Source: Nocardiopsis chromatogenes YIM 90109 (lineage in GTDB: Bacteria > Actinomycetota > Actinomycetes > Streptosporangiales > Streptosporangiaceae). Taken from it: 46,889 bases of DNA. Below are positions 33,323 through 40,659 of the stretch, piece after piece (the stretch's first letter is position 1; every line of letters starts with the position of its first letter). The position numbers were made by a program, and so were the translations under genes. The notes beneath the pieces were generated by a model. It made no database searches. It worked only from the letters and a program-made list of their open reading frames with translations, and had not been told where the DNA came from. Where the stretch lies: positions 1 to 46,889 of the forward strand of contig NZ_ANBH01000144.1 of assembly GCF_000341185.1 (NCBI RefSeq). Reading direction: 5' to 3'.

Positions 33323-34372
33323 ATGACTCGCTCAACGCCGTCCACCCCCTCCGACTCCACCGCCGCGGCCGCGCCGACCGTCCCCGGCCCCGCACCCGCC
33401 CCGGACGACGCCGTCCGCGCCTCCTCCCCGCCCGACCCCCTCGGCCCCGAAGACGCCCTCGCGCTCGCGCTCCCACCGCCCGCCCGCCCCGCTCCGGGCG
33501 TGGAGCTGCTTCGAGGGGCGCACTTCGCCTTCCGCCCCAGGCTCCGGCCCCTGGCCATGGACCTCTGGCTTCCCGAGGAGCGGCGGGAGCCCGTCCCCCT
33601 GGCGGTCTTCGTGCACGGGGGCGGGTGGCGTGCGGGTCGGCGCGACGACCTCGGCGAGCGGTTCCGGCCGTGGAATCCGGGGCCGTTCGCGCGCCTCGCG
33701 CGGGAGGGGGTGGCGGTGGCCTGCCCGGAGTACCGGCTCAGCGGAGAGGCGGTCGCACCCGCCCAGGTCGAGGACGTGACCGAGGCGCTGGTGTGGCTGC
33801 GCGCCCGCGCCGGTGAGATCGGCGTGGACCCCGGCCGCACGGTGCTGTGGGGCGAGTCGGCCGGGGGCCACCTCGCCGCGATGGCCGCCCTGGCACCGGC
33901 CTACCACCGTTCCCTGTCGCCGACCGGGCCGGAGGCGGCGACGGGGGTGACCGTCACGGGCTGCGTGACCTGGTACGCGCCCACGGACCTCCGGCACTTC
34001 GGCACCGACCATCCCCTGAGCCGCTTCGACCCGCGGGACCCGGGGAGCTCCGAGGCGCGGATGCTCGGTGTCGCCCCCGCCGACGACACCAAGCGCGCGC
34101 GGGCCAACAGCCCCGCCGCGCTGGCGTCGGCGGATGCGCCGCCGTTCCTCGTCCTCCACGGGCGCGAGGACACGTCGGTGGCACCGAAGCAGGCGGAGCG
34201 GCTGGCCGACGCCCTCCATGAGGCCGGGGCGCAGGCCGACCTGCGCCTGGTCGACGGCGGCGGCCACCGGTGGGAGGGCCTGTCGGAAGAGGCGCTGCGG
34301 GGGTGCTGGGACGCGACGGTCGACTTCATCCGCGCCCGCACCGGCGCCGGTGGGGGAGGGGCGGTGAAATAG
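33323..34372 (+). CDS. alpha/beta hydrolase (esterase/lipase)
   Basis: A 349-aa hydrolase with a disordered Pro/Ala-rich N-terminus of about 60 residues. The oxyanion loop is VFVHGGGWRAG. The nucleophile serine lies in WGESAGGHLAAM, Asp in LHGREDTSVAP and His in GGGHRWEG, giving a complete triad of the carboxylesterase type. ATG 33323 is chosen because GGAGAGG lies seven bases upstream; ATG 33320 is adjacent. No signal peptide is seen. It precedes a second hydrolase after a 60-base gap with its own promoter-like sequence. Confidence 0.88.
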   Translation: MTRSTPSTPSDSTAAAAPTVPGPAPAPDDAVRASSPPDPLGPEDALALALPPPARPAPGVELLRGAHFAFRPRLRPLAMDLWLPEERREPVPLAVFVHGGGWRAGRRDDLGERFRPWNPGPFARLAREGVAVACPEYRLSGEAVAPAQVEDVTEALVWLRARAGEIGVDPGRTVLWGESAGGHLAAMAALAPAYHRSLSPTGPEAATGVTVTGCVTWYAPTDLRHFGTDHPLSRFDPRDPGSSEARMLGVAPADDTKRARANSPAALASADAPPFLVLHGREDTSVAPKQAERLADALHEAGAQADLRLVDGGGHRWEGLSEEALRGCWDATVDFIRARTGAGGGGAVK

Positions 34373-34390
34373 GGGTAGGGGGTATATGGT
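34372..34390 (+). promoter_or_regulatory. promoter-like region with GGGGTA repeats before hydrolase 2
   Basis: GGGGTA (34372-34377) and GGGGGTA (34378-34384) lead into TATATGG, a possible -10 about 45 bases before the GTG. The direct G-rich half-sites resemble those before the CstR-type gene. Confidence 0.35.
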
Positions 34391-34432
34391 CGGGGTGGAA
34401 CGACCCCCTCGACCACCCCCAAGGAGGCCACC

Positions 34433-35434
34433 GTGTCCGACCCCTCCGACCCCTCTCGCGAATCCCCGGTTCCGCCTCCGGTCCCCTTCGATCCCGAGAT
34501 CGCGGGCCCGCTCCGGGAGGCCCGTGCGGCGCCGCCGCCGCTCGAAACCCTCGGCGACGTCCCCGCGTTCCGCGCCGCGCAGGCGGCGTTCGCCGCGGTG
34601 TCCGACGAGGAGCTGCGGCGCGGCGGCGCCTTCGACGTCGAGGAGCGGGCGGCCCCGGGGCCCGAGTCGGCGCCCGATGTCCGCCTCATGATCTGTCGGC
34701 CGGCCGCCGCCTCCGGCCCCGTCCCCGCGCTCTACTACACGCACGGCGGCGGAATGGTGGTCGGCGACAACCGCCTCGGCATGCCGGAGGTGCTCTCCTG
34801 GGCCGAGGAGGTGGGGTTCGCAGTCGTGTCCGTGGACTACCGGCTCGCGCCGGAGAACCCGCACCCCGCGCCCATCGAGGACTGCTACGCGGGGCTGGTC
34901 TGGACCGCTGAGAACGCGGCGTCGCTCGGTATCGCCCCGGAGCGGATCGCCGTCGGCGGCGGCAGCGCCGGGGGCGGGCTCGCCGCGGCCCTGGCCCTGC
35001 TCGCCCGCGACCGCGAGGGGCCCGGCCTGTACGGGCAGATGCTGCTGTGCCCCATGCTGGACGACCGCAACGACAGCCTCTCCATGCGCCAGATGGACGG
35101 TCTGGGCATGTGGGACCGACCGGCCAACGACGTGGGGTGGGCGGCCCTGGTCGGCGAGGCGCGCGGCGGGCCGGAGGTCTCCCCGTACGCGGCGCCGACA
35201 CGGGCGGGGGACCTGTCCGGCCTGCCGCCCGCCTTCCTCGACGTGGGCTCCGCCGAAGGGTTCCGCGACGAGGCGGCGGAGTACGCCTCCCGCCTGTGGG
35301 CGGCAGGGGGGCGCGCCGAACTCCACGTGTGGGAGGGCGGGTTCCACGGCTACGACTGGACGGTCCCGGACGCCGAGATCTCCCGGGCGGCCCGGGCGGC
35401 CCGAGTGAGCTGGCTGCGCCGCCTCTTCAGGTGA
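34433..35434 (+). CDS. alpha/beta hydrolase, hormone-sensitive-lipase type
   Basis: A 333-aa HSL-family esterase. The signature YYTHGGGMVVGD provides the oxyanion hole, the nucleophile serine lies in VGGGSAGGGLAAALAL, and the acid and base residues are in FLDVGSAEGFRDEA and EGGFHGYDW. It starts at GTG 34433 behind AAGGAGG and has no signal peptide. It should hydrolyse small acyl esters in the cytoplasm. A perfect hairpin follows the stop. Confidence 0.92.
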   Translation: MSDPSDPSRESPVPPPVPFDPEIAGPLREARAAPPPLETLGDVPAFRAAQAAFAAVSDEELRRGGAFDVEERAAPGPESAPDVRLMICRPAAASGPVPALYYTHGGGMVVGDNRLGMPEVLSWAEEVGFAVVSVDYRLAPENPHPAPIEDCYAGLVWTAENAASLGIAPERIAVGGGSAGGGLAAALALLARDREGPGLYGQMLLCPMLDDRNDSLSMRQMDGLGMWDRPANDVGWAALVGEARGGPEVSPYAAPTRAGDLSGLPPAFLDVGSAEGFRDEAAEYASRLWAAGGRAELHVWEGGFHGYDWTVPDAEISRAARAARVSWLRRLFR

Positions 35435-35451
35435 GCCGGGCCGTACCCGTG

Positions 35452-35478
35452 CGCGCCCCGGTGCTCCGCCGGGGCGCG
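35452..35478 (+). terminator. terminator after hydrolase 2
   Basis: CGCGCCCCGG (35452-35461) pairs with CCGGGGCGCG (35469-35478) around a seven-base loop, followed by TTCGTCGTT. Confidence 0.8.
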
Positions 35479-35540
35479 TTCGTCGTTGCGCCCGCCGCCG
35501 CCCGCATCGTTCTTCGGGGGCTTGACGCGGCAAAGGCAAA

Positions 35541-35559
35541 TGAGCTTAGGCTAACCTAA
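35541..35559. promoter_or_regulatory. iron box (DtxR/IdeR-type operator)
   Basis: TGAGCTTAGGCTAACCTAA matches the 19-base iron box TTAGGTTAGGCTAACCTAA at 17 positions, with the right 14 bases perfect. It lies 45 bases before the start of the siderophore-interacting protein gene, so the gene should be repressed by iron. Confidence 0.88.
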
Positions 35560-35603
35560 ACTTATTGCGCGCCGCCCGCTGCGGAGCCTGGAGAGGGGAC
35601 GGA

Positions 35604-36344
35604 ATGAGCCGGTTTGAACGCGCCGTACTGCGGGTGCTGAGGGCCCCCGACCACTGGATCACGGTGCAGGGTGCCGCCGACGTGACGCCCCGCTACCGCA
35701 GGATCCGCTTCCACGGCCCCGAACTGCTCGCCGAACACGCCACTCCGCCCGCGTTCTGGCTGCGGCTCTGGTTCCCCTCCGGGGGCGAGGAGTACCAGCG
35801 CGGATACACCGTCACCGATGTGGACCGGGAGAACGGGGAGTTCTCCGTCGAGTTCGTCCTGCACGACGGGGGGAGCCTGGCCTCCGACTGGGCGCGCGCG
35901 GCGGAGAAGGGGGACCGCCTCCGGGTGACCGTCTACCCGGGCAAGTCCTTCACGCTCCCGGACCCGGCCCCCGCCGGGTACCTGCTCGTCGGGGATCCCG
36001 CGTCGCTCCCCGCGATCAACGACATCCTGCGCGCGCTGCCCCCGCAGACCCCGGCTCGGATCCTGCTCCAGCGCCAGCACGCCGAGGACATGGACCTGCC
36101 CACCGCGGTGCGCGAAGGCGACGAACTCACCTGGGTCGTGGAAGAGGACGGGCTGCCGAAGGCGGTCGAGGCGCTGAAGGGCGAAGTCGACGGATGGAGT
36201 GCGTGGGTGGCCACGGAGACCGGTACCACCAAGCGCGTGCGCACGCTGCTCCGCGACGCCTGCGGACTCCCGAAGGGCGCCGTCACCGCCCGGGGGTATT
36301 GGATCAAGGGCCGTTCCATGGGAGGCGCCCCCAAGGGGGAGTGA
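35604..36344 (+). CDS. siderophore-interacting FAD protein (ferric-siderophore reductase)
   Basis: A 246-aa flavoprotein of the SIP/ViuB family that reduces iron in imported siderophores. The FAD-binding barrel has RYRRIRFHGPELL and QRGYTVTDVDRENGEFSVEFVLHDGGSLASDWA. The NAD(P)H domain has YLLVGDPASLPAINDILRALP and ends with the family motif ARGYWIKGRSMGGAPKGE-like tail. ATG 35604 follows GAGAGGGG. The iron box upstream gives a clear regulatory reading: expression under iron starvation. It stands alone, without siderophore synthesis or uptake genes nearby. Confidence 0.93.
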   Translation: MSRFERAVLRVLRAPDHWITVQGAADVTPRYRRIRFHGPELLAEHATPPAFWLRLWFPSGGEEYQRGYTVTDVDRENGEFSVEFVLHDGGSLASDWARAAEKGDRLRVTVYPGKSFTLPDPAPAGYLLVGDPASLPAINDILRALPPQTPARILLQRQHAEDMDLPTAVREGDELTWVVEEDGLPKAVEALKGEVDGWSAWVATETGTTKRVRTLLRDACGLPKGAVTARGYWIKGRSMGGAPKGE

Positions 36345-36380
36345 TCCCTCCGCGATATCCGTCGGCGGTGCCGGGGGAAC

Positions 36381-36418
36381 GAAGGCGGCCGGGGCGCCTT
36401 CAGGGGTGTCCCGGCCGC
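36381..36418. terminator. overlapping alternative hairpins between convergent genes
   Basis: GCGGCCGGG (36385-36393) pairs with CCCGGCCGC (36410-36418), while GAAGGCG (36381-36387) pairs with CGCCTTC (36395-36401). The two stems share bases and cannot form together. The site lies between the flavoprotein and SDR genes. Confidence 0.6.
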
Positions 36419-36439
36419 AGGTGCTCCGTAGCGTGGCCG

Positions 36440-37168
36440 TCACATGGACGTGTACCCGCCGTCGGCGATGAACTCCGAGCCGGTCGAGTAGCTCGACTCG
36501 TCGGAGGCCAGGAACAGCACCAGGTTCGCCAGTTCCTCCGGCTCGCCGGTGCGGCGCAGGGGCTGGATCCTGGCCAGGTCGCCGACGCCCGAGCCCTCGG
36601 TCATCGGGGTGGCCACGAAGCCCGGGTGGACCGAGTTCACCCGGATGCCCTCCGGGCCGAGCTCCTGGGCCGCGCCCTTCGTCATGCCGCGTACCGCCCA
36701 CTTGGTGGCGGTGTAGCCCATGATCCCCGAGAAGGCGATGATGCCGCCGATCGAGGAGATGTTGACGATCGAGCCGCCCCCGGCCTTGCGCATCGAGCCG
36801 ATGACCGCCTTCATGCCGAGGAACACCCCGACCTGGTTGACGTCGATGTCCTTGCGGAAGTCCGCCTCGGACATCTCCTCAAGGGGCTGGTTGTGCACGA
36901 TTCCGGCGTTGTTGACCAGCACGCTCACCGGGCCGAAGAGCCGTTCGGCCGCCGTGATCGCGTCCTGCCAGCCGTCGGCGTCGGTGACGTCGAGGCGGAC
37001 GAACCCGGCGGCCTCGCCCAGCTCGGCGGAGAGCGCCACGCCCTCCTCGTCCAGCACGTCGGCGATGACGACCCGGGCGCCTTCGCGCACCAGCGCCCGC
37101 GCCTGCGCGGCACCCAGCCCCCGGGCGCCGCCGGTGACGATCGCGACCTTGCCTTCGACCCGTCCCAT
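36440..37168 (-). CDS. short-chain dehydrogenase/reductase
   Basis: A 242-aa classical SDR. Cofactor motif TGGARGLG (12-19), NNAG (86-89), and the catalytic Ser139, Tyr152 and Lys156 (YTATK) are all present. Asp37 after the second strand (VVIADVLDEEG) indicates NAD preference. The sequence resembles 3-alpha/20-beta-hydroxysteroid and related dehydrogenases, but substrate cannot be assigned. ATG 37168 follows GGAGG. It is divergent from a TetR gene. Confidence 0.92.
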   Translation of the reverse strand: MGRVEGKVAIVTGGARGLGAAQARALVREGARVVIADVLDEEGVALSAELGEAAGFVRLDVTDADGWQDAITAAERLFGPVSVLVNNAGIVHNQPLEEMSEADFRKDIDVNQVGVFLGMKAVIGSMRKAGGGSIVNISSIGGIIAFSGIMGYTATKWAVRGMTKGAAQELGPEGIRVNSVHPGFVATPMTEGSGVGDLARIQPLRRTGEPEELANLVLFLASDESSYSTGSEFIADGGYTSM

Positions 37169-37251
37169 GGTGGACCTCCACGTCTCTCACGCGGGCGGCG
37201 GCCCCGTCGTCGTCGCCCGATCATGAGGGGAACGGGGCGCGGCCGCAGGAT

Positions 37252-37266
37252 ATTCCTAATAGGAAT
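37252..37266. promoter_or_regulatory. inverted repeat in SDR/tetR spacer
   Basis: ATTCCT-AAT-AGGAAT is a perfect repeat 84 bases upstream of the SDR start, distinct from the TetR operator nearby. It is a candidate operator or promoter element of the SDR gene. Confidence 0.45.
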
Positions 37267-37307
37267 TCGAGAGGCGGGGAAGGGGGGCGGCTTGACGGGG
37301 GCGAGTG

Positions 37308-37325
37308 TGAGTGGTTTATTACTCA
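37308..37325. promoter_or_regulatory. TetR operator, autoregulatory copy
   Basis: TGAGTGGT-TT-ATTACTCA: the left half is identical to the operator before the MFS gene, the right half has two changes. It ends one base before the A of the tetR ATG, so binding should block transcription or initiation. Confidence 0.7.
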
Positions 37326-37326
37326 C

Positions 37327-37896
37327 ATGACGACACCGGCATCCCGCCGACAGCTCTCGACGGCCGACGAACGCAGGCGGACGGTCCTGCGCACCGCGGT
37401 CAGCGCGTTCGCCGAGCGGGGCTACTTCGGCACCACGACCACGGACGTGGCCCAGCGGGCGGGCATCTCGCAGGCCTATGTCTACCGCCTGTTCCCGGGC
37501 AAGGAGGCGCTGTTCTCGGCGGTGGTGGAGCACTGCTTCGCCTTGATCCGCGAAAGCCTGGGCGACGGCGCCGCCGAGGCCGAGGGGAGCTCGCCGGAGG
37601 CGGTCCTGAACGCGATGGGCGACGCCTACGCGCGGCTCATCGCCGACCGGGACCTGCTGCTGCTCCAGTTGCACGCGCAGTGCGCGGCGGCCTCGGAGCC
37701 CGTGATCGGCGAGGTGGTGCGGGCCGGATACGCCCGGCTGACCGAATACGTCCGGGGGGTCTCCGGGGCGGCGGACGCCGATGTCCAGCGGTTCTTCGCC
37801 ACGGGCATGCTGTGCCACCTCGTGGTCGCCCTCGACGCCAACCGCATCGACGCCCCGTGGGCGCGGACGCTCTCCGACGGGCTCCGCCACTTCTGA
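37327..37896 (+). CDS. TetR family regulator of the MFS exporter
   Basis: A 189-aa TetR protein: helix-turn-helix GYFGTTTTDVAQRAGISQAYVYRLFPGKEALFSAVVEHC (about 33-70), then a helical ligand domain. The ATG at 37327 directly follows an operator and lacks a ribosome-binding site, so the transcript may be leaderless or start from an alternative codon. The same operator lies before the downstream exporter gene, so this is a drug-responsive repressor of the tetR-MFS-Dabb group. Confidence 0.9.
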   Translation: MTTPASRRQLSTADERRRTVLRTAVSAFAERGYFGTTTTDVAQRAGISQAYVYRLFPGKEALFSAVVEHCFALIRESLGDGAAEAEGSSPEAVLNAMGDAYARLIADRDLLLLQLHAQCAAASEPVIGEVVRAGYARLTEYVRGVSGAADADVQRFFATGMLCHLVVALDANRIDAPWARTLSDGLRHF

Positions 37897-38004
37897 CCCG
37901 CGCCCCGTGTCGATCTCGGGGGAAGCGCCCCCGCCGGCGCGGTCCCCGGATCGTCTCCCCCGAGACCGACACGGGGTGGGCGGCCGTCTTTTCGGCCCAA
38001 AAAG

Positions 38005-38022
38005 TGAGTGGTCAACCACTCA
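38005..38022. promoter_or_regulatory. TetR operator before the MFS gene
   Basis: TGAGTGGT-CA-ACCACTCA is a perfect inverted repeat with 8-bp arms, 45 bases before the MFS start. It shares the left half with the site at 37308. Confidence 0.8.
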
Positions 38023-38067
38023 TGCTTTTCCGGTCTCCCGGCCGGACCTTCGAGAGAGGAACGACCC

Positions 38068-39342
38068 ATGCCGCTCGCGCCGAACCGGCCCACCCGGCCG
38101 CGTCAGCAGCCCGCGCATCAGGAACCGGCGCGCCGGGAGCCGTCGCTCCCGGCCCGCGCCGCCGTCCTGGCCGCTGCGACGATGACGATCATGGCGGCGG
38201 CGATCATCGCGCCCAGCCTGCCCGCGATGCGCGAGGAGTTCTCGGGCACGCCCGGCGCCGACCTCCTCGTCCGCTTCGCCCTGACCATCACCTCGCTCGC
38301 CATCGCCGTCAGCGCTCCCGCCTCCGGGCTGGTCGCCGACCGCGTCGGGCGCCGCCCGCTGCTCGTGGGCGGCCTGGTGCTCTCCGCCGTCAGCGGCACC
38401 GCCGGATTCCTGGTCACCGACCTGTACGTGCTGCTGGCCACCAGGGCGCTCCTCGGAGTCGCGGTGGGCGGGATCATGACGGCGGTCGGCGCCATGATCA
38501 CCGACTGGTTCGACGGGCCGCGGCGCGCCACCTTCCTCGGGGCGCAGCAGGCGTTCGCCAGTCTGGGCGGCGTCGTGTTCCTGCCCCTGGCCGGTGTGCT
38601 GGCCGCGGTCGACTGGCGCGCACCGTTCTGGATCTACGCCGTCTCGGCCGCCGTCGCCGTGTTCGCCATCGCCGCTCTGCGCACGGAGCCGCCCGCCGGG
38701 CGCCCGGCGGCGGCACCGCGCCGCTCACCCGGCCCGCACCGCCGGACGATGACCGGCCGCGTCCTCGGCGTCTACGCGCTGGCGCTGGTCGCGACGCTGG
38801 TGTTCTTCATGGCGCCCACCCAACTGCCCTTCCTGCTCAGCGGCCACGGCAGCGGGCCCGCCCTGACCGGCGCGGTGATCGCCGGAAGCACCCTCACCAG
38901 TGCGCTCGGCGCGCTGGCGTTCCCGGCCCTGCGCCGCCGCCTGGCGCCCGCCGCGATCACCGCGCTCGGCGTCGCCCTCCTCGGGGCGGGCTGGCTGCTG
39001 GTCGGCACGGCCGGGGCGGTCGGGGCGGTGGGCCCCGTCGCGCTGATCGCGGCCGGGCTGCTCGTCAGCGGCGCGGGCGTCGGGATCACCGTCCCCGACC
39101 TCAACCTGCGGCTCAGCGAGCTGGCCCACCCCGAGCGGCGCGGCCGGGTCCTCAGCGGCCTGGTCACGGCGGTCTTCCTCGGGCAGTTCCTCTCGCCGCT
39201 CATCGTCCAACCCCTCATCCGGACCACCGGCCTCGCCGCCGCGTTCACCTGGACCGGTGGCGCGCTCGCGGCAGGCGCCGCCGTCGCCCTCATCGGGACG
39301 CGGGCGGCGCGCCGAGGCCGGGACCACGGGGCCTCCCGCTGA
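38068..39342 (+). CDS. MFS transporter (probable drug exporter)
   Basis: A 424-aa major facilitator protein with twelve predicted helices. A disordered basic N-terminus of about 40 residues precedes helix 1. Motif A between helices 2 and 3 reads GLVADRVGRRPLLVGG, and motif C-like Gly-rich segments occur in helix 5. ATG 38068 follows GAGAGAGGAA. The TetR-controlled operator implies efflux of a compound that also acts as inducer. A Dabb protein follows 44 bases downstream. Confidence 0.92.
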   Translation: MPLAPNRPTRPRQQPAHQEPARREPSLPARAAVLAAATMTIMAAAIIAPSLPAMREEFSGTPGADLLVRFALTITSLAIAVSAPASGLVADRVGRRPLLVGGLVLSAVSGTAGFLVTDLYVLLATRALLGVAVGGIMTAVGAMITDWFDGPRRATFLGAQQAFASLGGVVFLPLAGVLAAVDWRAPFWIYAVSAAVAVFAIAALRTEPPAGRPAAAPRRSPGPHRRTMTGRVLGVYALALVATLVFFMAPTQLPFLLSGHGSGPALTGAVIAGSTLTSALGALAFPALRRRLAPAAITALGVALLGAGWLLVGTAGAVGAVGPVALIAAGLLVSGAGVGITVPDLNLRLSELAHPERRGRVLSGLVTAVFLGQFLSPLIVQPLIRTTGLAAAFTWTGGALAAGAAVALIGTRAARRGRDHGASR

Positions 39343-39386
39343 GGCCCGTCGGCACCACCGAATCACCGCACCGAAAGGAAAGAACG

Positions 39387-39803
39387 ATGATCCAGCACGG
39401 CATCCGCTTCACCCTCAAGCCCGGCACCACCCCGGAACAGCGCGATGAGGCCCTGGAGAGCCTGCGCAACCAGGGGCGGGTCATCCCGTCCGTGACCTCC
39501 TTCGTCGTCGGCCCGGACTACGGCGGCGAGTACGAGTGGGGGGCCACCTTCGCCATCGAGGACCTGGACGGCTACTGGGAGTACCTCATCCACCCCGCCC
39601 ACCTGCACACCGACCGGATCGGGCTGCCGCTGATCGACAGGTTCGCCTCGTTCGACATCACCGACGACCTGTCCCCGGACTTCGGTGAGCGGATCGCGGC
39701 CCTGCACCAGCGCCGGTACGACAGCATCCCCGACATCTCCGACCTGGTCTCCGACCTGGGTGAGTACATCGGCAGCGCGGCCCCGGGGCCGCACGGCGAC
39801 TGA
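39387..39803 (+). CDS. Dabb (stress-responsive A/B barrel) protein
   Basis: A 138-aa protein with an N-terminal dimeric ferredoxin-like barrel (1-100): IQHGIRFTLKPGTTPEQRDEALESLRNQGRVIPSVTSFVVGPDYG, then WGATFAIEDLDGYWEYLIHPAHL. A short acidic C-terminus follows. Dabb proteins bind or modify small aromatic or polyketide-like molecules. ATG 39387 follows AAAGGAA and is cotranscribed with the exporter, so it may process the exported compound. Function is not known. Confidence 0.88.
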   Translation: MIQHGIRFTLKPGTTPEQRDEALESLRNQGRVIPSVTSFVVGPDYGGEYEWGATFAIEDLDGYWEYLIHPAHLHTDRIGLPLIDRFASFDITDDLSPDFGERIAALHQRRYDSIPDISDLVSDLGEYIGSAAPGPHGD

Positions 39804-39811
39804 CCGCCGCA

Positions 39812-39834
39812 CCCCGCCCCCGCACGGGGCGGGG
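39812..39834 (+). terminator. terminator after the Dabb gene
   Basis: CCCCGCCCC (39812-39820), loop CGCAC, GGGGCGGGG (39826-39834): a perfect 9-bp stem nine bases after the stop. Confidence 0.75.
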
Positions 39835-40592
39835 ACGGGGACGAAAGGGAGGCCCGGGACCGCCGCTCCGCGCAAGGGCGGTCCCGGGCCGTGCGGCGCC
39901 TCCGACCCCAGAGGAGGAAGGCCGGGCCGCCGCCGAGGGCGTGGGCCTTCCCGGGAAGGCCGTGGGCACCCCGGGCGCGGCGCGCGTCGAGGGGGTGCGC
40001 GGCCCGGCCGCGGGGCCGCCGCGCCGCCCTCGGGCGCGGCGAGGCCCAAAGCCTAGGTGCATAGCGGTCGAATAGTGGATCAATCCGCTCGGACTGGACC
40101 GGTTTCGGCCATGTCTTCACGGGATTCCCGGTGAGGCGGTAGTGGGCCGGGGAGACAGGGGAGACCGGCCCGCCGCCCCGGCGCGCGCCAGGGTCCGGGG
40201 GGAGGCGCCCCGAGACGGGACCCGGTGGATCGGGCGGGGCGCCTCCCCGGTCTTCGGCCCCGTTGTTCCGTTTCGGGATCTATCGGAGGCTCGGAAGCAA
40301 CGCCCGGCCCTCGGCTGGGGCCTCTTGTCGCCGGTAGAGGCTGCTTCGGACTCGGCCGACGGGACCCGGTCGCGCGACGTCTCGGGGTCGGTGCCCGGCT
40401 GCTCGCCGACCCGCGTGGGCGCTCCGGGGCGTGCGGCCGGGGCCCGGCGGGTCCCCACCGCCGTCCCCGCGGCGCGTTCACGCAGCCCATCGGGGCACTT
40501 CCCCGGTGGCCGGCATGTCCCTCACCCATTCCCGGGCCTGAGAGCCTCCATCACACCCGGAACGGAACACGTGTCTTGGGCCCGTGGGCTCT

Positions 40593-40630
40593 GCCGCCGT
40601 TCCTCGACCGGCCGGCCGAGGAACGGCGGC
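40593..40630 (-). terminator. terminator hairpin after the M20 peptidase gene
   Basis: GCCGCCGTTCCTCG (40593-40606) pairs perfectly with CGAGGAACGGCGGC (40617-40630). The ten-base loop contains the self-complementary CCGGCCGG. It lies 30 bases downstream of the minus-strand peptidase stop. Confidence 0.7.
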
Positions 40631-40659
40631 CGGAACCGTCGGGCGCCGGCCGCCGGGCG

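Larger units (their letters stand above)
39804..40659. other. hairpin-rich 850-base region without a gene
   Basis: Perfect stems: CCCCGCCCC/GGGGCGGGG (39812-39834), a 14-bp stem 39851-39864 with 39877-39890, an 18-bp palindrome 39944-39961, GCACCCC/GGGGTGC (39966-39998), a 13-bp stem 40199-40211 with 40236-40248, and a 14-bp stem 40593-40606 with 40617-40630. No frame looks like a protein gene. The first and last hairpins can serve as terminators; the middle ones are unexplained. Confidence 0.65.
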
